62,596 nt of DNA, taken from an uncultured Flavobacteriales bacterium (lineage in GTDB: Bacteria; Bacteroidota; Bacteroidia; Flavobacteriales; Flavobacteriaceae). Location: the NCBI GenBank assembly GCA_913058295.1, contig CAJXRD010000010.1, forward strand, positions 1 to 62,596. Reading direction: 5' to 3'. Position 1 is the first letter of the stretch, and every line of letters starts with the position of its first letter. A program made the translations under genes and the position numbers. Under the pieces are notes generated by a model, which was not told the origin of the DNA, ran no database searches, and saw only the letters and a program-made list of their open reading frames with translations. Positions 29,044 to 37,663 of this stretch are shown here, in pieces.

Positions 29044-29956
29044 AAAAAGTAACATTTCCCTTTTCATTATTCTCGAACGATAGGTTTAATGGTTCACATA
29101 TTAACCTCAACGCTAAATTAAGATTTTTATGTGAAAAGCTTCCAGAATATCGCCTATTTAGGTCAATATTATTTGAAGTTACTTTTATGGGGTATTGTAT
29201 TTCTAGTTCTTTAATGACATCAAGCAATGTAGCGTTATCAAAACTACTTTCGTCATTTATCCAACTTGGATTCTTTTTATTTAAGGAGGAATGATTTATT
29301 ATTTCATCTCCCATAATAATTAATTTTTCACCAGCAGGAAGCATTATTAATGTGTCGTTAAAAGCGATACTAACAAGTCCTTCAAAACATTTAACCTGCA
29401 AATTGTTTTCTCTTGCAAAAACATTGAATTTTGTTCCTAAAACACTTACAACACCTTCTTTTGTTTTAATACTAAATTTATTTCCTTTAGAAACATTAAA
29501 ATAAGCCTCCCCATTCATTTGGAGACTACGGTTATTGTTCCAATCGTTTTTGTTGTATTCTATGGTAGAATTAGCGTTAAGTACTATTTTAGATTCATCT
29601 GGTAATAAAAAAGTCTTCTTTTCAGCAATTTGGGTTTCGATGGTTGTTTCTAAAGAATTAATAAAAACATAGCCAGAAAAAAGGATAGCAAAAACAGCAG
29701 CGATTTTTAAGAAAGTAGCAAGTGGATTTAGCTTCTTAACATTTTTCTTGTTTTTCTCCACATCTATTGTATTAGTAATAGAATTAAAATTCTCTATTTT
29801 ATCGAATGCTGGAGTTTCAAATTGAGAGGCGGTTTCGGCAATTTTAATATAGGTAGCATACTCTGAGGAAGCCTTTAATTGCTTAAGTTCTTCAGATGTA
29901 ATGTTATTATTTAGCCATTTGGCTAATAAAATATCATAGGTGCTATCGTTCTTCAT
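29024..29956 (-). CDS. FecR-type anti-sigma factor
   Basis: An inner-membrane anti-sigma factor of 310 residues. The N-terminal cytoplasmic part binds the sigma factor (ILLAKWLNNNITSEELKQLK). One membrane helix is at about residues 82-100 (LKIAAVFAILFSGYVFI). The FecR domain follows (LPDESKIVLNANSTIEYN; VVSVLGTKFNVFA), and the C-terminal DUF4974-like domain (NATLLDVIKELEIQYP) faces the receptor's STN domain. The ATG at 29956 is chosen over a GTG at 29971. It sits 54 bases after the sigma-factor gene. Confidence 0.92.
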   Translation of the reverse strand: MKNDSTYDILLAKWLNNNITSEELKQLKASSEYATYIKIAETASQFETPAFDKIENFNSITNTIDVEKNKKNVKKLNPLATFLKIAAVFAILFSGYVFINSLETTIETQIAEKKTFLLPDESKIVLNANSTIEYNKNDWNNNRSLQMNGEAYFNVSKGNKFSIKTKEGVVSVLGTKFNVFARENNLQVKCFEGLVSIAFNDTLIMLPAGEKLIIMGDEIINHSSLNKKNPSWINDESSFDNATLLDVIKELEIQYPIKVTSNNIDLNRRYSGSFSHKNLNLALRLICEPLNLSFENNEKGNVTFYAKEHQ

Positions 29957-30010
29957 TTTTATTTCTTTCACTTGTAAAACAGTTGTTTAATAATTTACCC
30001 TACCTGTTTT

Positions 30011-30520
30011 TTATATATTATCAATTTCTTTTCTTAAGGATGTTAATGCTAAACTCATTCGTTTCTCTACGGCCTTCACAGATAAATCTAAAATTTCGGC
30101 AATCTCTCTATATTTTTTTCCTTCAATTCGATTTAATAAAAAAGCAGTTCGTTGCCCTTCGGTTAAATTACCGATTGCTTTTTGAAGTTTGTCTTTAAAC
30201 TCGTTTTCTTCCAAGATATATTGAGGACTCTGCTCATTATTATGATGCTGGAATTGAATTTGATGTTTTAGGATTACTTTTTTATGGGCAATTACATTTA
30301 AGAAATTATTGTTTACGACTCTGTATAAATATGACTTCGCATTTTCAGGGGGGACTTTAGAACAGTTTTTCCATAGCTTAATGAAAGCCTCCTGAACTAA
30401 ATCGTCAGCTTCCTCCTGATTGCCGCATTTAAAAAATATAAAATTCCAGATATTTTTTGAATGCTCAGAATAAACTTTTGAGTAAACATCTTCTTCACAA
30501 ACTGTTTTGTTGGTTTTCAT
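30011..30520 (-). CDS. ECF RNA polymerase sigma factor
   Basis: A 169-residue sigma-70 family protein with region 2 (NIWNFIFFKCGNQEEADDLVQEAFIKLWKN, about 22-51) and region 4 (LTEGQRTAFLLNRIEGKKYREIAEILDLSVKAVEKRM). Region 3 is lacking, as expected for the ECF class. It is the first gene of the sigma-FecR-receptor set. Divergent from it at 30625 is a lipoprotein gene, with a 104-base shared upstream region. Confidence 0.93.
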   Translation of the reverse strand: MKTNKTVCEEDVYSKVYSEHSKNIWNFIFFKCGNQEEADDLVQEAFIKLWKNCSKVPPENAKSYLYRVVNNNFLNVIAHKKVILKHQIQFQHHNNEQSPQYILEENEFKDKLQKAIGNLTEGQRTAFLLNRIEGKKYREIAEILDLSVKAVEKRMSLALTSLRKEIDNI

Positions 30521-30624
30521 TTTAAATATATGGTGCGTAAATATAAGGATTAAGTTTTTTTATTTTAATTATGGTAGGGTGTTTTTAAAGAAAACTGTTT
30601 TACTATTAAACGAAGAATAAATAC

Positions 30625-32352
30625 ATGAGAAGTCTATTAAGATTATCTTTCTTATTAATGCTAATTACGGTTGTTCAATTAACTTCTTGTCAGAAAGAAG
30701 AAACTGAAATAATTGAAGATAATACTCAAGAGGAGGAAACGATAACTGTAGATTCTCATTTAACTAATTTGTTATTTAGGGTTTCTATAAACGATGGGAA
30801 TAATGATGATTTTATAGATGGGAGTAGTTGCTTTTCTATAAAATTTCCTTTTTCGGTTTTAGTAAATGAAACTGAATTTAATTTAGAAACAGAAAACAAT
30901 TATCAAGGCATCATCGACTATATATTAAGTTCTGGAAGTACCTTAGAGGATATTGAAATATCTTATCCAATAGTATTACTTTTTTCAGATTATTCTGAAA
31001 CCTTAATAAATAACAATGTTGAGCTTTTTAGTTATTATAATCAATGCTCACCAGATGAGGATAATACGATAGATTGTGTGCAGATTGTTTATCCTTTACA
31101 GTTTTACACCTATAATTCTGAAACTGAAGTTGATGAGGTGCGAATAGTAAATGAAAACAAAGAATTATACCTTTTTATTGCAAGTTTAAATACTACAGAT
31201 TATTTAAGGATAGCCTATCCCTTTTCTGTTCTTTTAACAGACGATTCATTGGTTGAAGTGTCTTCTAATTTAGAATTAGAAAATTTAATTGATAATTGTG
31301 TATTAGAAGAAGCGGTTGATATTGAAGAATTAATTGGTTATTTAACTTCAGACGTTTGGTATATCTCCTCCTTCATAGGTAGTGAGGATGAAACGGCAAG
31401 CTATTGTGAATATGAATTTTCTTTTACTTCAGAAGGCTTGGTTAATGTACTTCAAGATAGTACCCAACTTATGGTAGGTTCCTGGAATATGATAAGTCTT
31501 GATTCTGAAACAAAATTAATGTTAAGTTTTCCAAATGAAATACCTTTTGAAAAACTGAATAGTGATTGGAGTATCTTAAATGGAAATTCAATGCAATTTG
31601 AATTGGATGGGCAAGATATTAATTCAATGAGTTTTGGTAGAGAATCAATTTCTTGTGATGATGATCAAATCGCCTTAATTAGGAGTTACTTAACTACAGG
31701 GCCTTGGTATGTAAATTCCTTATATGATGATGAAGATAAAGCTGCAAATTTCTGTGAATATGAATTTATTTTTAATGAAGATGGGACTACTGAAGCATCA
31801 GACGGATCTAATATTTTCTCTGGAATTTGGTATGTAGGTACTAATAATACAGGTCCTTTTGTGGGATTTGATTATAATCAGGATGATTTGCCTTTTCATA
31901 TGCTTTGGGATAATTGGGATGTATTGAGTGCTAATTTAAATACACTTCAAGTGACATCAGAATGTGTATGTGGCGTTGATAATTATTTAACTTTTGGAAG
32001 AACTCCATTAGAATGTATTGAAGATAATTTGTTTTTAGAAGAGACATTACAAGATGGTGTTTGGTATGTTTCTAGTTATCTTGATAATGGTATTGATGAA
32101 ACCTTAGATTATTATTACTACAACATTAACTTTAATAATAATGGTATAGTAACTGCAATTTATGGTGTTGATATTATAGAGGGAACTTGGCATATTGAAG
32201 GAAATGAAGGAGAATTAGAAATCGTATTAAACTTTGAAAATACACCTTTTAGTGAATTAAGTACTAATTGGAATGTGGTAGAAATATTAATTGAACGCGT
32301 TAAAGCTGATAGCAATAATGGCGAAGACACGTTAACATTATTAAAAATTTGA
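30625..32352 (+). CDS. lipoprotein built of two repeat types, function unknown
   Basis: I do not recognise a named family. The 575-residue product has a lipoprotein signal (MRSLLRLSFLLMLITVVQLT, then SC; lipid Cys22), followed by a very acidic stretch. Residues ~69-225 hold four copies of a motif IxYPhxhhh (KFPFSVLV at 73, SYPIVLLF at 113, VYPLQFYT at 155, AYPFSVLL at 197), spaced 40-42 residues. Residues ~235-575 hold three copies of a ~110-residue unit with WYxxS, a YxFxF strand, GxW, and PFxxLxxNW/DW, probably lipocalin-like beta structure. It is divergent from the ECF sigma gene, so it may be surface cargo or a ligand-binding partner of the receptor. Confidence 0.85.
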   Translation: MRSLLRLSFLLMLITVVQLTSCQKEETEIIEDNTQEEETITVDSHLTNLLFRVSINDGNNDDFIDGSSCFSIKFPFSVLVNETEFNLETENNYQGIIDYILSSGSTLEDIEISYPIVLLFSDYSETLINNNVELFSYYNQCSPDEDNTIDCVQIVYPLQFYTYNSETEVDEVRIVNENKELYLFIASLNTTDYLRIAYPFSVLLTDDSLVEVSSNLELENLIDNCVLEEAVDIEELIGYLTSDVWYISSFIGSEDETASYCEYEFSFTSEGLVNVLQDSTQLMVGSWNMISLDSETKLMLSFPNEIPFEKLNSDWSILNGNSMQFELDGQDINSMSFGRESISCDDDQIALIRSYLTTGPWYVNSLYDDEDKAANFCEYEFIFNEDGTTEASDGSNIFSGIWYVGTNNTGPFVGFDYNQDDLPFHMLWDNWDVLSANLNTLQVTSECVCGVDNYLTFGRTPLECIEDNLFLEETLQDGVWYVSSYLDNGIDETLDYYYYNINFNNNGIVTAIYGVDIIEGTWHIEGNEGELEIVLNFENTPFSELSTNWNVVEILIERVKADSNNGEDTLTLLKI

Positions 32353-32390
32353 CCTGGGAATTAATCTATGAAAAAGATCCTATTATTTAA

Positions 32391-32438
32391 TAGTTTTTGG
32401 TAAGCTAAAACATTTGTTTACAAGCTTACCGAAAACTA
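32391..32438. repeat. 16-base inverted repeat
   Basis: TAGTTTTTGGTAAGCT (32391-32406) is complementary to AGCTTACCGAAAACTA (32423-32438) except for one T-G position. The 16-base loop also contains AAACA and TGTTT. It is not followed by a T run on the plus strand, so it is not an ordinary terminator. Confidence 0.7.
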
Positions 32439-32577
32439 CCTAGGGAAATATTAAAAAAATTATAGTTGGTTGTTACTCATTTAAAACATGTCTGTTTATT
32501 TTAAACAGAATTATTTTGCGAAGTTTTAATTGTTCCTTTACAGAATAAATGTGTTTTGAGTATTTTTTTGTCCCAAT

Positions 32578-32611
32578 AAAAACCATCTTGTATTAACAAG
32601 ATGGTTTTTTT
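32578..32611. terminator. bidirectional terminator
   Basis: AAACCATCTTG (32580-32590) pairs with CAAGATGGTTT (32597-32607) around TATTAA, flanked by an A run on the left and a T run on the right. It can serve the lipoprotein gene from the left and the peptidase block from the right. Confidence 0.85.
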
Positions 32612-32690
32612 ATTAATTAAATAATCTTCTTTTGGTTTGTTAGGGATTCAGGCTCTTATTAGAATGTAAATAAAGCTACGCTTATTTAAA

Positions 32691-32783
32691 CTATACCTTA
32701 CTCTTTCTTATGGTCAACCATAAAGCTGTTCCTATGGCTACTGCAGTTGCTGTGATTATAGAGATTATAATTGCTAATGGCAT
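32691..32783 (-). CDS. 30-residue putative membrane protein
   Basis: A short frame begins ATG 3 bases after the stop of the M28 peptidase gene. It encodes one hydrophobic helix (residues 2-24, rich in Ile, Ala and Thr) ending in a basic tail (TIRKSKV). Position and tight spacing suggest translational coupling. The function is unknown. It resembles in style the 39-residue membrane protein upstream of the peptidase. That it is translated is inference. Confidence 0.5.
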   Translation of the reverse strand: MPLAIIISIITATAVAIGTALWLTIRKSKV

Positions 32784-32786
32784 GGC

Positions 32787-34283
32787 TTAGTTTTTCACAG
32801 TATTAATTTTATATAAATCATTTCCTTTTTCTTCATACTTATCGCCAGTAACCCAAAAAGGAGTCATAGTATCGTTGGCAATATTTCTTCCAGAAAGGAC
32901 ATAGGACTGAAAGAATTTTAATAAATAATCATAATCTAAGGTGTTGGCTTCATCTCCAGGTTGGTGGTAGTATTTTGTAACTTCACCATCAAAGGAAGTA
33001 AAACCCATCGAAAAAGTAGGAGCAGGGATGCCTTTTTTTGCGAAATGTACATTATCACTTCTGTCAAAAAGCCCTTGCTCAGGAGCTGGGTCATCTATAG
33101 CTGTTAAGCCAAATGTAACTGCAGCGTCTTTAATGTTTTGAGATGCTGTTGTTCTATCTAGACCGATTATGGTTACAAGAGAAGTGTCATTATAACCTCC
33201 ATTGTCACTATTAAAACAATACACCATCTGTTCTAAAGGTAATACGGGGTTTTCTACATAAAATTCACTTCCTAATAATCCCTTTTCTTCTCCAGTAAAT
33301 AATATAAATAGAGCAGAGCGTTTTGTTGGATATTTAGCTAAATTTTTAGCCATACTTAATACTGTAGTTGTTCCAACAGCATTATCACGAGCACCGTTAT
33401 AAATAGTATCTCCCTTTTTATCTGCAGTTCCAATACCTACATGGTCGTAATGTGCAGAGTAAATAATGTATTCATTTTTAAGTTTTGGGTCGGTACCTTC
33501 TACCACACCAATTACGTTTTGAGAAATCACAGAATTAATAGTTTCTGAAGACATTTTTAATGCTATAGGAACTGTGCTTTCTGAAGTTATTTTATTACTA
33601 AGGCTATCATTTTCATCTAGTACCCAAGTATGCGCAAAATTGCTTTTTTCTTTATCTGAATCTGTTCCCTCTGCCACAGATAAACGATCTCCATTAAAAT
33701 TATGGTCAATATAGCCCCAAGTTTGCTCATTGGTATTTATCAATTCAATGATACCTAAAACGCCATTCTTTTTAGCTAATTCTGTTTTTTCTTTTCTAGA
33801 TCCAAATGCAGTTCTTGCATCTTGATTTTCTGAATTTCCACCTTTGATGATGATAATTTTGTTAGAAACATCTTTACCTTTATAATCCTCTTCTAATCCA
33901 TACCCTAAATAGACAGCATCTCCATCAAAGTTTATTTCATTCGCTTTTAATATTGCAAAGTTTTTGATTTCTGTTTCATTAATGGAAATAGAACTTTGAT
34001 TTGGTGGGCTAGTTTGTTGCAATTTCACCTCCTGAAAATAGTTTCCTGTTTTTGGATTTGGTAAAACGCCATATCCTCGAAAGGAATTTGCTATATATGA
34101 AGCAGCAATTTTATTTTCTGCAGACCCAGTAGCACGACCTTTTAATAAATCGTCTGCTAAAAAATAGATATGCCCTTCAATCTGACTTTTAGTAATGGTA
34201 GATTCTACTATTTCTTTTTCAGTTTGAGCGTTTATAGTGTTACTGCTTATAATTAAGCATAGGCAAAGTAAAAGGTGTCTCAT
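32787..34283 (-). CDS. secreted M28-family zinc metallopeptidase
   Basis: An aminopeptidase-type enzyme of 498 residues with a signal peptide (MRHLLLCLCLIISSNTINAQ). A PA-type insert domain lies at about 110-230, followed by the peptidase core. Zinc and catalytic motifs are YSAHYDHVGIG (His), GARDNAVGTTTVL (Asp), FTGEEKGLLGSEF (Glu pair), NSDNGGYND (Asp) and YYHQPGDEAN (His). It is likely periplasmic or surface-released, providing amino acids from peptides. Tiny membrane-protein frames lie on both sides. Confidence 0.93.
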   Translation of the reverse strand: MRHLLLCLCLIISSNTINAQTEKEIVESTITKSQIEGHIYFLADDLLKGRATGSAENKIAASYIANSFRGYGVLPNPKTGNYFQEVKLQQTSPPNQSSISINETEIKNFAILKANEINFDGDAVYLGYGLEEDYKGKDVSNKIIIIKGGNSENQDARTAFGSRKEKTELAKKNGVLGIIELINTNEQTWGYIDHNFNGDRLSVAEGTDSDKEKSNFAHTWVLDENDSLSNKITSESTVPIALKMSSETINSVISQNVIGVVEGTDPKLKNEYIIYSAHYDHVGIGTADKKGDTIYNGARDNAVGTTTVLSMAKNLAKYPTKRSALFILFTGEEKGLLGSEFYVENPVLPLEQMVYCFNSDNGGYNDTSLVTIIGLDRTTASQNIKDAAVTFGLTAIDDPAPEQGLFDRSDNVHFAKKGIPAPTFSMGFTSFDGEVTKYYHQPGDEANTLDYDYLLKFFQSYVLSGRNIANDTMTPFWVTGDKYEEKGNDLYKINTVKN

Positions 34284-34345
34284 TGGTTTGTTTTTATAAT
34301 TGTTTTTAGTAGGGGAAGGTTTATTGAAAAATAGATTCGATTGTA

Positions 34346-34465
34346 TTAATACTCTTTATCTTTTTGATCTTCCTTTTTCATTTTTATATATCTGGATACT
34401 AAACGCACTCCTAATCTTGCGAAAAGGATAATGGCAATTATCATAACAATGCTAAAGGAGTCCAT
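34346..34465 (-). CDS. 39-residue putative membrane protein
   Basis: A short frame between the DUF6090 gene and the peptidase gene, same strand. It begins MDSFSIVMIIAIILFARLGV, one hydrophobic helix at about residues 4-20, followed by a strongly charged tail (KMKKEDQKDKEY). The amphipathic layout is that of a single-pass small membrane protein. No family is recognised, and translation is inferred from composition and position. Confidence 0.5.
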   Translation of the reverse strand: MDSFSIVMIIAIILFARLGVRLVSRYIKMKKEDQKDKEY

Positions 34466-34521
34466 TATAGAAAGGAATTTTTAATTGCTTGCATTTTTTT
34501 TTACTAAAATAGCTAATCAAT

Positions 34522-35331
34522 TTAACTTTCAATATTTTTAATTTCTAAAACTATAATTTCTAGAATTTCAACAATACGGTTTCTTAATATTTGGGACTGT
34601 ATATTTGCCCAGCTATTAATACTGTAACATCTTGTTAGGTGATCTTCAAAATTGGGGTGATTTAAAAGTGAATGATAGTCTTCTTTGTGTTTAGTGTTTC
34701 CGATATCATTTTTTTGATATACTTCAATGGTTTTCCCTACTTCAAGAGAGTATTTTCCTAGAACATTTAATTTATAGGCTTTGTTTCTTATTGATCTTAA
34801 TTGATAATTTTCTACTAGAAATGGGAAATAAATATCATTTCTATAATTTTTCCAAATTACTTCATCTTCAATTACATCACTAATTTCTGATGTCCAACGA
34901 GTAAAGGCTTGTTTTAATTCAATATTTTTAATAAGACTTAACTCTCCAGAACCAGCCAAATCATTTATAATAGGATCGAAGGTAGCATAAGGCAAAGTTT
35001 TTACAAGATAATAATCGATACTATCTTTGTTTCGTAATTCTGGATAATCGATGTATTTGAAAAGTCGCTTTGAAGAAATCATAAAATCTTTTCTCATCCC
35101 AATTTTTTGATCTAATTGCTCTAGATTGCTCTTAAAATCAACTAATAATTGTTTTAATAAAGTGGCTTCTTGTATTCGTTCTTTTCTGTTTTCATTCCAA
35201 TTATTGATACTTAGGGCAATAAGGATTCCTATTACAACCAATACAATTTCACCAATTGCATAACGAGTATATTTTATTGCTTTGTTTTCGTCTGCGAGTT
35301 TTTTGCGTTCTTTTCTAAAAAAGTTGATCAT
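34522..35331 (-). CDS. DUF6090 family membrane protein
   Basis: A 269-residue protein with a basic N-terminus (MINFFRKERKKLADENKAIKY), the family hallmark YAIGEIVLVVIGILIALSINNWNE (one membrane helix, about 28-48), and a large helical C-terminal domain. The family is common and multi-copy in Flavobacteriaceae, and its function is not known to me. It lies 16 bases downstream of the acyltransferase-like gene, probably one transcript. Confidence 0.82.
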   Translation of the reverse strand: MINFFRKERKKLADENKAIKYTRYAIGEIVLVVIGILIALSINNWNENRKERIQEATLLKQLLVDFKSNLEQLDQKIGMRKDFMISSKRLFKYIDYPELRNKDSIDYYLVKTLPYATFDPIINDLAGSGELSLIKNIELKQAFTRWTSEISDVIEDEVIWKNYRNDIYFPFLVENYQLRSIRNKAYKLNVLGKYSLEVGKTIEVYQKNDIGNTKHKEDYHSLLNHPNFEDHLTRCYSINSWANIQSQILRNRIVEILEIIVLEIKNIES

Positions 35332-35347
35332 ATATAACTTATTGTTT

Positions 35348-36532
35348 TTACAAATAGCTGAGCCACCATTTGTCCTTATTGTTGGCTTTATAAATCATAT
35401 ATTTTTTGCTTATTGGATACAGTAGTAAAACAATGGCAATCCAAACGATATATACTATATAAAGAGGATAGCCATAATTTAATAATCGTGCATTCATAAA
35501 AACATCACTAGTAATAATCATATGTTGCCATTCTCCCCCAAATATTAAGATTCCAACAATTGCGATTATATGGATAACTAATACATGTAAGAAATAATAG
35601 AATAGAGGAACCCGGCCAAAGACGATAAAGAAACTAGTGATTTTGTTTTTGGTTTGTTCGAAAGCGTATAAAAATAATAATGAAGGGCCTATGGTAATCA
35701 ATAGGAAAGCTAAAGAAGGTGGATATTTTGTTACCTTAAAAAATGACATTACCGTTTGTGTTGTAGTTTCTTGAATAGTCCAAGGTAGGAGATCACCATA
35801 GCCATTTATTCCTCTTAATATGAAAAACATAATGATAGAACCCAAACCTATACGAAGCAACCATTTTTTTCGAATATTAGAATCGTAACCTTTTTGATAC
35901 CAAGTTCCAAAACAATAGCCTAAGGAAATTAACCCAATCCATGGGATTGCAGGATAATGAAAAACGACTAAGCTATTATCACTTAGCGCTAGGAATTTAT
36001 CTTGATGGAGTAAATACCAAATTATAGATGAAAAGCTGGTGCCTTCGGCTATAATTCCATCTAAAAGGTTATGTGCAGCTACTAGAGTTATACCCAAAAT
36101 TAGTAAGATTTTTTTAGGTAAATGAATTAAAAAGGATAGACAAACCATGCATAAGCCTATCACCCAAATAACTTGTAAAATAGTAAGGCTATGAGTAACA
36201 TCGAAAGTCCAGATAAAGTTATTTACAATAATTTCTAGAGCAATAAGCCAGATACCTCTGGTAAATAAAAATTTAGATAATTGAAATTTTGTTTTTTTTG
36301 TGCCATATAAAAATGCTGAAGTACCTGCGAGAAATACAAACACTGGAGCGCAATAATGGGTTATAAAGCGAGTGAAAAATAATATAGGTGTTGTGGTCTC
36401 TAAATCTGTTGGATCTACAAAAAAGGCACCATAAAAAAAATAATCCCTTACATGGTCTAGAGCCATGATTACCATGACGACACCTCGTAACAAGTCAATA
36501 GATTCTATTCTGGTTGTTTTAATAAGTGACAT
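35348..36532 (-). CDS. heparan-alpha-glucosaminide N-acetyltransferase-like membrane protein (DUF1624)
   Basis: A 394-residue polytopic inner-membrane protein of about ten helices. The start RIESIDLLRGVVMVIMALDHVRDYF carries the family's conserved Asp and His. The family transfers acetyl groups across membranes in animals; bacterial members are uncharacterised for the most part, so the substrate (glycan or envelope polymer) is open. It lies between the SnoaL-like lipoprotein and the DUF6090 gene in one minus-strand set. Confidence 0.82.
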   Translation of the reverse strand: MSLIKTTRIESIDLLRGVVMVIMALDHVRDYFFYGAFFVDPTDLETTTPILFFTRFITHYCAPVFVFLAGTSAFLYGTKKTKFQLSKFLFTRGIWLIALEIIVNNFIWTFDVTHSLTILQVIWVIGLCMVCLSFLIHLPKKILLILGITLVAAHNLLDGIIAEGTSFSSIIWYLLHQDKFLALSDNSLVVFHYPAIPWIGLISLGYCFGTWYQKGYDSNIRKKWLLRIGLGSIIMFFILRGINGYGDLLPWTIQETTTQTVMSFFKVTKYPPSLAFLLITIGPSLLFLYAFEQTKNKITSFFIVFGRVPLFYYFLHVLVIHIIAIVGILIFGGEWQHMIITSDVFMNARLLNYGYPLYIVYIVWIAIVLLLYPISKKYMIYKANNKDKWWLSYL

Positions 36533-36576
36533 ATAAATGTATGGGTATTTTGAAAATTTAGAATAATTGCTATATT

Positions 36577-37452
36577 TTATTTATTAATAGCATCATCTAA
36601 TTGTTTGGTGTCAACATATTGTTGAAAAGCAATTACTTTACCACTTTTCAGGGTCCATAAATGAGCAGCTTGAGCATTTATTATAGCCCCATTTTTATTT
36701 AGCTTAGCTTGATAACGCATGGTAGCCAACACTTGATTGTTAGACATTTCATGTAATTGAATGTCTGCAAGCTTAAAATATTCATGTTCTGAACCAACAC
36801 GTTGAAAAACACCTTTTAAAACCGCATCTGGTCCTATATAAGGGTTGCCATCTGCATAAGCATTGTTTTCAGCTTCATTCCAAATTACGTTAGCATCTAA
36901 AGCGCCTAGTACGGAAGGAATGTCTCCCTTTGAAAAACTGTCGTAAACACCTTGAATAATACCTGTGTTTTCAGGATTCGATACTATCCCTAATTGTTGT
37001 AAAAAAGAATGATTGTCGAAAAAGTCTTCTTCTTCGGCAATTTTTCCACCTTTCATTTTTACAAGAGTGGTTCCATATAATTCAACTAAATTTCCGGTTG
37101 CAGGAATACCGAAGAAATCTCCAGTATGGTTTCCTTTAAACTTCCAATGTTTAACAATTTTGTCACCTTGACCGAAAACAGAAATAATGGTAAATTCTTT
37201 ATTAGAAAACCCTGATATGAAGTTTGAATAATATTCTTTTGCCGCTTCAATACCAACTAAATTATCTGGGCTCATAATGAAGGTCACATCAGATGTAAAG
37301 TTGTCTTCATTAAACAATTCTAAATTTTCATTATTGACAATTTCATCCCAAGTAGCGGTATATGATTCAATGTCTTTGTTAATATTATATTGATCACATG
37401 AAATGAATAGTAATGTACTAGTAAGAATAAACAATGAGGTTAGTTTTTTCAT
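36577..37452 (-). CDS. lipoprotein with two SnoaL/NTF2-like domains
   Basis: A 291-residue product with a lipoprotein signal (MKKLTSLFILTSTLLFIS, then Cys19). It contains two NTF2-like folds: about 30-150 (AAKEYYSNFISGFSNKEFTIIS; GDKIVKHWKFKGNHTGDFFGIPATGN) and about 160-288 (GVYDSFSKGDIPSVLGALDANVIWNEAENNAY). Such domains bind small hydrophobic molecules or act as ketosteroid-isomerase-like enzymes; nothing shows which. The first domain keeps the pattern for SnoaL-like cyclases. Confidence 0.8.
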   Translation of the reverse strand: MKKLTSLFILTSTLLFISCDQYNINKDIESYTATWDEIVNNENLELFNEDNFTSDVTFIMSPDNLVGIEAAKEYYSNFISGFSNKEFTIISVFGQGDKIVKHWKFKGNHTGDFFGIPATGNLVELYGTTLVKMKGGKIAEEEDFFDNHSFLQQLGIVSNPENTGIIQGVYDSFSKGDIPSVLGALDANVIWNEAENNAYADGNPYIGPDAVLKGVFQRVGSEHEYFKLADIQLHEMSNNQVLATMRYQAKLNKNGAIINAQAAHLWTLKSGKVIAFQQYVDTKQLDDAINK

Positions 37453-37600
37453 GATTTTAAAAAATTATTGATTATTAATTAGTGATTAATTGATAATAAA
37501 TATACATAATAATTATAAAGCATTAATTATTAGTGTAATTACCGTCATTCTTGTTTGAAAAAATGAAATAAGGTTTAAAAAAAAACAGGCAATATTTAAT

Positions 37601-37640
37601 AAAAAAAATCTAAAGAAAACTATTGTTTTCTTTAGATTTT
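37601..37640 (-). terminator. terminator downstream of the 256-residue protein gene
   Basis: A perfect 16-base stem, 37605-37620 with 37625-37640, and a TATT loop. On the minus strand it is followed by eight T residues. It ends the gene at 37664-38434. Confidence 0.92.
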
Positions 37641-37663
37641 ATAATGGATTATTTTTTTTTGTG

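Larger units (their letters stand above)
32353..32690. other. 338-base intergenic region after the lipoprotein gene
   Basis: It contains a long near-perfect palindrome (32391-32438) and, 140 bases further, a bidirectional terminator (32578-32611). No convincing frame is seen in the remainder on either strand. Confidence 0.6.

Noticed and set aside
29957-29971. GTG start five codons upstream for fecR
   Set aside because: The ATG at 29956 gives the typical sigma-binding N-terminus, and nothing supports the GTG.
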